Positions 8,298-15,395 of a stretch of DNA of 43,989 nucleotides are shown here, in pieces; position 1 is the first letter of the stretch; every line of letters starts with the position of its first letter. Origin of the DNA: Thermoflexus sp. (lineage in GTDB: Bacteria > Chloroflexota > Anaerolineae > Thermoflexales > Thermoflexaceae); assembly GCF_034432235.1 (NCBI RefSeq), contig NZ_DAOUCJ010000104.1, forward strand, positions 1 to 43,989, given 5' to 3'. Made by a program: the position numbers and the translations under genes. The notes beneath the pieces were generated by a model. It was not told where the DNA came from. It searched no databases and saw only the letters and a list, made by a program, of their open reading frames with translations.

Positions 8298-9410
8298 TTA
8301 AAGCTCCCAGAGGCCCGCTGGCGCCATCTCCCCTCGTTCGCTCAAAATCAACCCGATGCGATGCTGATGAGCGGCCTGAACGGCCCCCAGCTGCATGGTC
8401 ATCCCGAAAATAAAGGGGCGGATCCGCCCCTGGATCCCCCGCTCCCGCAGGAGCCTCCGGATGCGTTCCCGGCTGAGGATCCCCGCGAAATCCTCGAAAT
8501 CCCGGGGTCGAGCCCTCACCCGCACAGAGATCAGAAGCCATTCGACGTTTCCCTCGGCATCCCGAACCTGCGTGACTCCATCGATCTCCGTCTCCGAATC
8601 CAGGGGTAGAGAGGAGATCGGCATCTGGAGTTGATACCCCCGGCTTTCCAGCCATCGCTCCATATAGACCGCCATGCGCTCCTCCGCCACGATCCCCACC
8701 ACGGACCCGAAACGGTTGAGTTGATCCCCCATCGCCTGTTGCGCAAGGACCAACCGACGGATCTGAGCAGTCAGATCCCGGATCTCCTCCTGGATCCGGA
8801 TCTGCGTCTCCTCCAGCCGGGCCAGCCGCTCCTCCGTCCGGATCTGTGCCTCCTCCAGCCGCGCCAATCGCTCCTCCGCCCGGATCTGTGCCTCCTCCAG
8901 CTTTGCCAGCCGCTCCTCCGCCTGCCGCTGGGCCTCAGCCAGCTTCGCCACCGCCTCCTCCAGCCGGGCCAATCGCTCCTCCGTCCGGATCTGCGCCTCC
9001 TCCAGCCGCGCCAGCCGCTCCTCCGCCTGCCGCTGGGCCTCAGCCAGCTTCGCCACCGCCTCCTCCAGCCGGGCCTGGTTCGCCGCTAGATCCGCAAAGC
9101 GCTGATCCACCTCTAAACGGAAGCGAATGAGCGCTTCGACCTGGCGTTCCTGAACATTCGTCAGGGCCTGAATCGAAGACGTTATGGTTTGCAACACAGC
9201 GAGCATGGAGGAGAGGACCCGCGTTTGCTCCTGCTGATGACGGGCGACTTCCGCCAGCACGGTGCCGATCACCGCCTGGAGGGCCTGGACCTGCGCGGGC
9301 AGGACCATCACCTCCTCGCCCAGCAATAGCTGGCGCAGGCGCTGAAGCCATTCCCGATTCTCTTCCAGCAGGCGAATCAGATCGTCGAAATCTTCCACGG
9401 TGAACGCCAT
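8298..9410 (-). CDS. Coiled-coil protein with degenerate nuclease-like C-terminal domain
   Basis: 370 residues. Residues 1-100 are helical (VEDFDDLIRLLEENREWLQR start). About 105-215 form a long coiled coil of 14-residue units such as LARLEEAQIRTEER. Residues 230-370 are a globular domain with ETEIDGVTQV followed by LLISVRVRARPRD. It matches the layout of the protein at the left edge, but SVR replaces the ExK of a PD-(D/E)XK active site, so it is probably not a nuclease. The DNA repeats with a 105-nt period (8911 onward equals 9016 onward for about 60 nt). It is convergent with the R3H ATPase with 21 nt between stops and no clear terminator. Confidence 0.8.
   Translation of the reverse strand: MAFTVEDFDDLIRLLEENREWLQRLRQLLLGEEVMVLPAQVQALQAVIGTVLAEVARHQQEQTRVLSSMLAVLQTITSSIQALTNVQERQVEALIRFRLEVDQRFADLAANQARLEEAVAKLAEAQRQAEERLARLEEAQIRTEERLARLEEAVAKLAEAQRQAEERLAKLEEAQIRAEERLARLEEAQIRTEERLARLEETQIRIQEEIRDLTAQIRRLVLAQQAMGDQLNRFGSVVGIVAEERMAVYMERWLESRGYQLQMPISSLPLDSETEIDGVTQVRDAEGNVEWLLISVRVRARPRDFEDFAGILSRERIRRLLRERGIQGRIRPFIFGMTMQLGAVQAAHQHRIGLILSERGEMAPAGLWEL
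8800..9090 (-). repeat. 42/105-nt in-frame repeats coding for coiled coil
   Basis: Fourteen-codon units recur across this stretch. A longer block of about 60 nt starting at 8911 is repeated at 9016, exactly 105 nt later. The period equals that in the left-edge gene. Confidence 0.75.
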
Positions 9411-9454
9411 CCTTCAGCCCCCCTGGAGGTAACATCGGGCCATCTCATTTTATA

Positions 9455-10972
9455 TCAATGACGGAAATGACGCCTTCCGGTGAACACCATGGCGATCCCC
9501 CAGCGATCGGCGGCCTCGATGACCTCGGGATCCCGAATAGAGCCCCCGGGCTGGATGATCGCCATCACCCCGGCGGCCGCGGCGACCTCCACCCCATCCG
9601 GGAAGGGGAAGAAAGCGTCGGAAGCCAGCACCGCCCCCCGGGCTCGTTCCCCCGCTTTCATCACCGCGATTCGCACCGCATCCACGCGGCTCATCTGCCC
9701 CGCCCCAACCCCCACCGTCTGGCCCTCCCGGGCCAGCACAATGGCGTTGGAACGCACATGGCGAACCACCTGCCAGGCGAACCGGAGATCCCGCCATTCG
9801 GATTCGGTGGGCGCCCGGCGGGTAACAACTTCCCACGTCCTGGGATCATCTCCCCCCTCATCAAGGGTCTGAACCAGAAATCCACCGAGGGCGCTCCGAA
9901 CCTCGAGGGGTAAGGTTACCGCATCCCGCATGCGGATCACGCGGCACGCCTTCTTCCGCGCCAAGCGCTCCAGCGCCTCCGGCTGATAGGCCGGGGCGAC
10001 GATCACCTCCAGAAAGATCCCCTGCAGCGCCCCAGCGGCTTCGACATCGACCGCCGTGTTGAAGGCGACGATGCCGCCATATGCGCTCTCTGGATCGCTA
10101 TCCAGGGCGCGCCGGAAAGCCTGCGCCGGCGTATCCGCCACCGCGGCCCCGCATGGGTTGTTGTGCTTGACGATGACCGATGCCGGCACAGGGAGATCCT
10201 GCGCCGCCCGCCAGGCAGCTTCCAGATCCAGCAGGTTATTGTAGGAAAGCGGTTTCCCCTGGAGCACCTCGAACGGCAAGGGACGGAGAGGGTCCAGATA
10301 GAAGGCTCCAGCCTGATGGGGGTTCTCCCCGTAACGCAAAGGGATCGCCGGCCGCCCGAAAAGGAGCAACCGCTCCGGGAGCGACCCGGAGCCCAGGCCC
10401 TCCGGATCCAGATACCGGGCAATCATCGCATCATAATAGGCTGTCATCTGGAACACGCGGGCCGCCAGGCGCCGTCGCAACTCCATGGGAACTTCCCCGT
10501 GCTGGCGAAGGGCGTCCAGGACGAGAGGATAATCCGCGGGGCTGCTGCATACGACCACCCGGGCGAAATTCTTCGCGGCCGCCCGCAGGAGCGCCACGCC
10601 TCCGATGTCGATGGCTTCGATCGCTTCCTCCAGGCTTCCTCCCCGGGCCGCTTCTTCGAACGCATACAGATTCACCGCTACCAAGTCGATGGGATGCCCG
10701 CCGATGGCGGCAAGCTCCATTAGATCTCCCTCCGTGGCCCGGGCCAGGATCCCGGCGTGCACCCGGGGGTGGAGGGTTTTCACCCGTCCTCCCAGGATCT
10801 CCGGAACGCCCGTCCATTCCTCCAGCGGAGTCACCGGGATCCCCGCGGCGGAGAGAGCCTGGGCGGTTCCCCGCGTGGCGAGGATCCGCCAGCCCAGCTC
10901 AACCAGACCGCGGGCGAACTCCACCAGCCCGCTCCGGTCCGTCACACTGAATAAAGCGTAACGTTCCGCCAT
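9455..10972 (-). CDS. purH: Bifunctional AICAR formyltransferase / IMP cyclohydrolase
   Basis: 505 residues. It catalyses the last two steps of IMP synthesis: formylation of AICAR with 10-formyltetrahydrofolate, then ring closure. The N-terminal MGS-like cyclohydrolase domain (1-200) has ALFSVTDRSGLVEFA, GGRVKTLHPRVHAG and VNLYAFE. The transformylase domain shows YGENPHQAG, SYNNLLDLEAAW, IVKHNNPCG with the catalytic lysine-histidine pair, and a C-terminal GRRHFRH. The ATG at 10972 has GGAGG eight bases upstream; the open frame runs eight codons further but has no better start. It follows the SPFH-HTH gene by 105 nt. Confidence 0.96.
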   Translation of the reverse strand: MAERYALFSVTDRSGLVEFARGLVELGWRILATRGTAQALSAAGIPVTPLEEWTGVPEILGGRVKTLHPRVHAGILARATEGDLMELAAIGGHPIDLVAVNLYAFEEAARGGSLEEAIEAIDIGGVALLRAAAKNFARVVVCSSPADYPLVLDALRQHGEVPMELRRRLAARVFQMTAYYDAMIARYLDPEGLGSGSLPERLLLFGRPAIPLRYGENPHQAGAFYLDPLRPLPFEVLQGKPLSYNNLLDLEAAWRAAQDLPVPASVIVKHNNPCGAAVADTPAQAFRRALDSDPESAYGGIVAFNTAVDVEAAGALQGIFLEVIVAPAYQPEALERLARKKACRVIRMRDAVTLPLEVRSALGGFLVQTLDEGGDDPRTWEVVTRRAPTESEWRDLRFAWQVVRHVRSNAIVLAREGQTVGVGAGQMSRVDAVRIAVMKAGERARGAVLASDAFFPFPDGVEVAAAAGVMAIIQPGGSIRDPEVIEAADRWGIAMVFTGRRHFRH

Positions 10973-11077
10973 CGGGCGGCCCTCCCTTCGGGTCAATCCT
11001 GAGCAGAAGGAGGAAATCCTTCATAACTGGAGGTCATGGTTCCCCTCGTGCGATGAAAAAGGCCAGGTTTCCGCGCG

Positions 11078-12100
11078 TTATCCTTTCAGGAACTCCTCGA
11101 TCGCAGAGCGGCTGATCCGATAGGTGGTGCCGATCTTGCGGGCCTTCAGCTGGCCGGATTCGATCAGCTGCAGGACATCCTCCGGGGATACCTTCAGGTA
11201 GGCGGCGGCCTCTTCCACCGTCATCACCTCAGGCGCCGCTGCAGGGGCGGCCGGCCGGGCGGTCATCCCCTGGAACAGCTGGGTGAAAAACTGGGCCAGC
11301 CCGAAGCCAGCCCCCGCACCCACGCCCGCCGCAGCCAGCCCACCCAGCTCCTGCTGCGCCGCCTCCCGCAGGGCGTCTGCCGCCTGCAGCTGTGCATATG
11401 TCTGCACGTCCAGCAACCCCATCGCCCGCAGCTCCTCGATGGTCTTCGAGGAGGGCCGAAGGGACTGCACATAGAACGCCTTCAGGTCCAGGCCCAGCGC
11501 CCCGAAGTCCTCCTGCGCCCTGGCCCGCACCGCGGCGCCCAGCTCCTCGAAAAACCCCGCGAGGTCCACCACCGGCCGGTTGAAGTTGCCCACAACGTCG
11601 GCCAGCTTGCTCACCAGGATGCTGCGCAGGTAATCCACAATCCGCTCCGTCTCATACAGACGCTGAACCCCCACGATCTTATTGACGAACAGCTGGGGAT
11701 CCCTCACCTGGATGGCAAAGGTTCCGTGACCTTGAAGCAGGACCACGCCCAACCCCATGCCCGGGTTGCGGACGACGATGGGCTCCAGGGTTCCCCATTT
11801 CAGATCCACAAACTCCCGGGTGGAAACGAAATAGACCTCTGCGGTGAAGGGGGAACGGCCACTGAAGAGCGGCCCCAGCAGGTTGATCAGAAGCGGGATG
11901 TTGGCCGTGGTGAGCGTGTGGCGGCCGGGGCCGAACGCGTCCAGGGCTTTCCCATCCCGGAAGAAAACCGCCACCTGACTTTCCCGCACGATGAGCTGGG
12001 AGCCCAGGCGGAAATCCCCTGCCCCTTCCTCGGGGAACCGCCGGACGATCTCCCGGCCGGTGTCATCCGCCCATTCGATCACATCGAAGATCCGCGGCAT
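11078..12100 (-). CDS. SPFH-domain protein with C-terminal excisionase-type HTH domain
   Basis: 340 residues. Residues 1-260 resemble the SPFH (band 7) group often named virion core protein or YdjI-like, with FDVIEWADDTGREIV, SQLIVRESQVAVFFRDG and a YVQSLRPSS segment. A glycine/alanine-rich stretch (GGLAAAGVGAGAGFGLAQ) follows, then a C-terminal helix-turn-helix of the excisionase/MerR-like type: MTVEEAAAYLKVSPEDVLQLI, with GTTYRISRSAIEEFL as the wing. The fusion suggests a scaffold that can touch DNA or another partner through the HTH; function is not known. AAGGAG lies nine bases before the ATG at 12100. Confidence 0.85.
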   Translation of the reverse strand: MPRIFDVIEWADDTGREIVRRFPEEGAGDFRLGSQLIVRESQVAVFFRDGKALDAFGPGRHTLTTANIPLLINLLGPLFSGRSPFTAEVYFVSTREFVDLKWGTLEPIVVRNPGMGLGVVLLQGHGTFAIQVRDPQLFVNKIVGVQRLYETERIVDYLRSILVSKLADVVGNFNRPVVDLAGFFEELGAAVRARAQEDFGALGLDLKAFYVQSLRPSSKTIEELRAMGLLDVQTYAQLQAADALREAAQQELGGLAAAGVGAGAGFGLAQFFTQLFQGMTARPAAPAAAPEVMTVEEAAAYLKVSPEDVLQLIESGQLKARKIGTTYRISRSAIEEFLKG

Positions 12101-12148
12101 CCCGATACTCCTTTCTCCGTTCTCTGTCGGCGGCACGGACTCTTGGCG

Positions 12149-12168
12149 TCCAGTCTAGTCCAGTCTAA
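12149..12168. repeat. Exact 10-bp tandem repeat at the end of the TSUP gene
   Basis: TCCAGTCTAG is followed directly by TCCAGTCTAA, nine of ten bases identical. The TSUP stop codon (12165-12167) lies in the second copy. It is the same size as the duplication that breaks the DUF5615 gene. Confidence 0.6.
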
Positions 12169-12914
12169 TGGAAGAACGATCGGAAGGCCACCAGGAAACC
12201 GATCGCCACCACCGTCCGCCGCACCCAGATGCGATCGACTCGCCGCGCGATGGCAACGGAGGCATACCCCCCGGCCAGCGCGCCGATCGCCATCCACAGC
12301 ACATCCCCCCAGAGCACAGCGCCGGACTGGATAAAGTAAAGCGCGGCGATCCCATTGATGGTGAACGCCAGCACGTTTTTCAACCCGTTCATCTGATGGA
12401 TATCCGTCAGCCCCATCAATTCCAGGGCGGCCAGCATCAGGATGCCGATCCCCGCCCCAAAGTATCCCCCATAGAATCCCACCAGAAGCTGGAAGAAGAC
12501 AAGAGCAGCCCACCGCCGGACAGAGATCGAGGTCGTGGACCGCGGCAGCCAGCGCTGGAGCTGAGGGCCGATCATCAAGAGGATCGTGGCGAACAGCAAT
12601 AGATAGGGGATGATCCCCCGGAACGTCCGTTCCGGGGTGTGAAGCAGCACATACGACCCCAGGAATCCGCCGACCAGAGAGGGCCAGAATAGGATCAGCA
12701 GCCAGTGGCGGATCCGCTTGAGCTCGTAGCGAAATCCGAAAGCTCCGGCGAGGGATCCGGGAAGGAGGGCCACCGTGTTGGTGGCGTTGGCCAGGATCGG
12801 ATGGCGGCCCAGCCACAGCAACGCCGGAAAGGATACCAGAGTCCCCCCGCCTGCGATGGCGTTCATCGCCCCGGCGATAAAAGCGGCCATGAAGACAATG
12901 GGCGCATCCCGCAT
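12165..12914 (-). CDS. TSUP-family membrane exporter (TauE/SafE-like)
   Basis: 249 residues, nearly all hydrophobic, with seven to eight predicted membrane segments. The family mark is the repeated half: MNAIAGGGTLVSFPALL near the N-terminus and FYGGYFGAGIGILMLAAL in the second half. TSUP proteins export sulfite, sulfoacetate or other organosulfur anions, or act as transporters in copper-oxidase assembly; the substrate here is unknown. The ATG at 12914 has GGAGG six to seven bases upstream; the longer open frame to 13001 overlaps the preceding gene and was rejected. The gene lies just after two oxidase-like membrane proteins and a CopD-like protein. Confidence 0.88.
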   Translation of the reverse strand: MRDAPIVFMAAFIAGAMNAIAGGGTLVSFPALLWLGRHPILANATNTVALLPGSLAGAFGFRYELKRIRHWLLILFWPSLVGGFLGSYVLLHTPERTFRGIIPYLLLFATILLMIGPQLQRWLPRSTTSISVRRWAALVFFQLLVGFYGGYFGAGIGILMLAALELMGLTDIHQMNGLKNVLAFTINGIAALYFIQSGAVLWGDVLWMAIGALAGGYASVAIARRVDRIWVRRTVVAIGFLVAFRSFFH

Positions 12915-12954
12915 GAAGCTCCTCCGCCCCCATAGATGGCTGATGCCAGTGATT

Positions 12955-13371
12955 TTACTGGAGAACAGCGGGACGTACGCGAGGCCACAAGTGGATCGCA
13001 AACGCGAAGACCCCCAGCGCTTCCAGGCCAGCCCCTACGGCCAGCCCAACGCCCCATCCGGCGGCCCCGGCCAGACCGGCGCTGAGAGCACCGGCGTTCA
13101 ATAACCCGAAGGAAGCCCAGGCCCACCCCGCCCGCCCGCGCGGATCCCCGGGGCGCTCCAGGGCAAACCGCGGGAAGATCCAGTAGGCCACCCCGAAGGC
13201 CAGCTGAACGGTCCAGCCGATGAAGAGGCTGTGGATATGCCATGGGAGCAGGCGCATCACCCACGGCGCATAGGGGAAGGCCTTGTGAGCCAGCATCAGG
13301 CCTCCAATCAGGAAACCGAGCGCCAGATGCCCGAGAGCCGCACGGATCATGCAACGACTCAACCGCGGCAT
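12955..13371 (-). CDS. Four-helix membrane protein, heme-copper oxidase subunit I-like fragment family (copy 2)
   Basis: 138 residues with four hydrophobic segments. The stretch WHIHSLFIGWTVQLAFGVAY then FPRF resembles the helix with paired histidines in cbb3-type oxidase subunit I and NnrS-like proteins. It is about the size and pattern of its upstream neighbour at 13373-13792, from whose stop its ATG is separated by one base, so the two are almost certainly cotranslated tandem duplicates. Haem or copper binding is inference from the histidines. Confidence 0.7.
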   Translation of the reverse strand: MPRLSRCMIRAALGHLALGFLIGGLMLAHKAFPYAPWVMRLLPWHIHSLFIGWTVQLAFGVAYWIFPRFALERPGDPRGRAGWAWASFGLLNAGALSAGLAGAAGWGVGLAVGAGLEALGVFAFAIHLWPRVRPAVLQ

Positions 13372-13372
13372 C

Positions 13373-13792
13373 TCACTTCCCCTTCACCCGGGGCCAGAGC
13401 AGCCCCGTGAAGATCCATCCCGCCGCCACCAGGGCCATAGCGCTCAGCAACAGGCCCCAGCGGGCGATGGGCTGCGGATCCACGGCGACCCACGGCTCGC
13501 AGATCGCCCGCAGGATCAGCCCGCCGTTCAACAGAAAGAAGACCGACCAGGCCAGGGCCTCGTTTCCCCGAGGGCGCTCCTTCGAGAGCGGCGGGAACAT
13601 CCACCAGGCCACCCCGATGATGAACTGGGCCACGCCGCCCAGCATGAACAGGTGGAAATAAACCGGGCTGGCGGCAGCCAGGACCGGGGGCAGCGCTACG
13701 AGGCGCCCCAGCCCCAGCAGCCACCCCAGGAGCAGCGCCACGGCGAGATGAACCAGGGCGGCTCGGAGAAACCAGCGGGTTACACGCGGCAT
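13373..13792 (-). CDS. Four-helix membrane protein, heme-copper oxidase subunit I-like fragment family (copy 1)
   Basis: 139 residues and four hydrophobic segments. It starts MPRVTRWFLRAALVHLA, closely matching MPRLSRCMIRAALGHLA of the next gene. It has the related motif YFHLFMLGGVAQFIIGVAWW followed by FPPL. GGAGGAG lies just upstream of the ATG at 13792; an earlier frame to 13825 has no ribosome site. It sits 24 nt downstream of the CopD-like gene's stop, so the CopD-like gene, both four-helix proteins and the TSUP gene may be one operon. Confidence 0.7.
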   Translation of the reverse strand: MPRVTRWFLRAALVHLAVALLLGWLLGLGRLVALPPVLAAASPVYFHLFMLGGVAQFIIGVAWWMFPPLSKERPRGNEALAWSVFFLLNGGLILRAICEPWVAVDPQPIARWGLLLSAMALVAAGWIFTGLLWPRVKGK

Positions 13793-13815
13793 CCGGTCTC
13801 CTCCGATACGGGCCC

Positions 13816-14322
13816 TCACGGCCAACCGCGGACGATGAAAAGCGAGAACGCCATCGCCATCAAGCTGGCCAGCAGCGTCAGCCGGGCCAGCCAGGAGGCC
13901 AGCCGGCGCCAGCGGGCCGCCTCGTCCCCCTCCGGGTTCGTCTCCAGCGCCCGGGTCGCCCGGGGCCCCGCCCAGAAATCATGCAACGCGTTGCATCCGA
14001 TGACCATAACCACCGCGAGCAGCTTCCCGGCCAGCGCCCGCCCGAAAGCGCCCCGCCAGAACGCCGGATCCAGCACGAGCCCCAGCGTCACCTCCCGGGC
14101 GGCCAGGTTGATCAGACCAGTAAGGATCAGAACCCCGATGGCGATCCAGCCCATGGTCCGGAACCGCAGGCCCAGGGCCTGGAGAAGCGCCGGGGAGAGG
14201 GCGCGGAACGCCGGCTGGCGAAGAGCCGGGACGACGGCGAGGGCCAGGAAGAGTTGCCCGCCGATCCAGAAGATCGCTGTTAGCAGATGCAGGCCCACGG
14301 CAATGAAATAGAGAGTCCGCAT
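13816..14322 (-). CDS. CopD-like integral membrane protein
   Basis: 168 residues with four to five membrane segments, beginning MRTLYFIAVGLHLLTAIFWI. It has the HxxxxxxWxGG pattern of CopD/DUF4149-type proteins, followed by RFRTMGWIAIGVLILTGLIN. Copper import or redox-linked membrane function is likely from family and from nearby CopC genes, but the substrate is inferred. The ATG at 14322 has AGGAGG eight bases upstream; the open frame to 14388 is not supported. A decayed copy of this gene's first ~105 nt lies at 15184-15286. Confidence 0.75.
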   Translation of the reverse strand: MRTLYFIAVGLHLLTAIFWIGGQLFLALAVVPALRQPAFRALSPALLQALGLRFRTMGWIAIGVLILTGLINLAAREVTLGLVLDPAFWRGAFGRALAGKLLAVVMVIGCNALHDFWAGPRATRALETNPEGDEAARWRRLASWLARLTLLASLMAMAFSLFIVRGWP

Positions 14323-14394
14323 CGATCGCGCCTCCTGGCCGGGGATCCCCGCCCAGGATCCAGCATACCCCAACGCCCCCAGCGCCACCTTGCT

Positions 14395-14824
14395 TCAAGT
14401 CAAAGTCCAGCCCGTCCCTCTCGTCACAGATCCTGGAGCCGAACCTGGAGCTCGTAAAGGGAGAGCACGAACCTGAACGCGTCCCTCGGTCACGCTCACG
14501 ATGGCCCCTTTCATCAGAGCTTCTCGATAGTGTTCGATAATGTGCAACAATGTGCAACAAATAGCGGTTGACGTTATCGGGGCGCATGTTCCGTAGGCGA
14601 AACACAATGACGCTGGGTAAGCGGGCACCACCGGCAGCAACCAGCTCACTGAAATCCAGATCATGGGTCAAAAGCACGCGGTTCTCTTCCCGGGCTTTGG
14701 CCAAAATCGCCTGGTCTTCGAGACGCTCAAGACCCTCTTCATGGAGGTGGACAGCATCATACCCCGGGCTGCGGAGGAAATGTGCGGTTTTCGGAGAGAT
14801 TCCCACATCGGCGAGAAACTTCAT
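14395..14824 (-). pseudogene. DUF5615 PIN-like toxin gene, frameshifted by a 10-bp tandem duplication
   Basis: From the ATG at 14824 the frame reads as a DUF5615 (Mut7-C/PIN-like RNase) protein: MKFLADVGISPKTAHFLR with its acidic residue, and VLLTHDLDFSELVAAGG. At 14541-14560 the 10-mer TGTGCAACAA occurs twice in tandem. Removing one copy restores NRYLLHIIEHYREALMKG and a normal C-terminal part ending at the stop at 14395; with it the frame shifts and runs far into the next gene. The ATG overlaps the stop of the DUF433 gene (ATGA), the usual antitoxin-toxin arrangement. The protein as encoded is almost certainly non-functional. Confidence 0.82.
14541..14560. repeat. 10-bp tandem duplication inside the DUF5615 gene
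   Basis: TGTGCAACAA is present twice without a base between. Ten is not a multiple of three, so the duplication itself is the disabling frameshift. Confidence 0.9.
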
Positions 14825-15064
14825 GCTGAACCTGGCTCTAACGCATAGTTTGCTTCTTCAGCCAACCAGGCCGCATAACGTAAGGCTTGTCGAATGTCTT
14901 CCGGCTCCAGATATGGATAAGCTTCTATGATCTCTTCAACGCTCATGCCATTAGCGAGCAGATTCAGAATCAGCGAGACAGTGATTCGCATGCCGCGAAT
15001 GCATGCTCGCCCCCATGACATTTCGATCAAAAGTGATCCGATCAAAACCTGGTACCGAAATCAT
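14821..15064 (-). pseudogene. DUF433 antitoxin-like gene with a frameshift in a G run
   Basis: The C-terminal three quarters are a clear DUF433 domain: GRACIRGMRITVSLILNLLA, then NGMSVEEIIEAYPYLEPEDI and a C-terminal helix. The start that fits is the ATG at 15064 with GGAGG six bases upstream, giving MISVPGFDRITFDRNVMG. This lies in another frame; the switch falls at the five-base C run at 15010-15014 (G run on the coding strand), where one base too many or two too few separate the halves. DUF433 proteins normally act as antitoxin for the DUF5615 or PIN gene that follows. A shortened product from an internal start (for example 14988) is conceivable. Confidence 0.75.
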
Positions 15065-15109
15065 ATTCCGCCTCCTATTGACGACAAGAGGCAACGCATG
15101 GCCCTTTGA

Positions 15110-15137
15110 AGTATAGTCGCAAGCAGAGCATGGTCAA
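15110..15137 (-). promoter_or_regulatory. Promoter of the DUF433/DUF5615 pair
   Basis: On the minus strand TTGACC (15132-15137) and TATACT (15110-15115) are 16 nt apart, 45 nt upstream of the DUF433 ATG. Promoter and ribosome site remain good although both genes behind them are broken. Confidence 0.65.
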
Positions 15138-15183
15138 ACGCTTCACGCTCACCACCCATTGGATCTCCATCATCGAAGTCCTT

Positions 15184-15286
15184 CGCCGGCTGGCGAAGAA
15201 CCAAGACGACCGCGAGGGCCTGGCAAAACTGCCCACCGATCCAGCATCGCCGTTAGCAAATGCAAGCCCATGGCGATGATATGGAG
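15184..15286 (-). pseudogene. Decayed copy of the 5' end of the CopD-like gene
   Basis: About 103 nt align to 14209-14313, inside the intact CopD-like gene, at roughly 82 percent identity with a 2-nt deletion. Both are in the same orientation. On the minus strand the fragment still reads IAMGLHLLTA like the real gene's IAVGLHLLTA, then goes out of frame. Together with the intact gene it brackets the broken toxin-antitoxin pair. No further homology to CopD is seen on either side. Confidence 0.75.
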
Positions 15287-15343
15287 CTCCAGCTTTGAAA
15301 TAATGACTGAAAACTTGAAGAAGATGCCAGAACGCTTTATCTT

Positions 15344-15349
15344 TATAAT
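15344..15349 (+). promoter_or_regulatory. -10 box of probable copC promoter
   Basis: An exact TATAAT lies 46 nt before the copC ATG. TTGAAG at 15315-15320 is 23 nt away, too far for a standard pair; it would instead fit TATCTT at 15338-15343 with 17 nt. Which pair is used cannot be told from sequence. The rest of 15138-15395 holds only the CopD fragment. Confidence 0.45.
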
Positions 15350-15395
15350 GGCCATACGCCTGTAGTCCGAAGAGCGGATCTCAAGGAGACCTCCC

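Noticed and set aside
13979..14824. A 281-codon frame joining DUF5615 to the antisense-phase of the CopD gene
   Set aside because: The second half is an out-of-frame reading of the CopD-like gene, created by the 10-bp duplication; not a real fusion.
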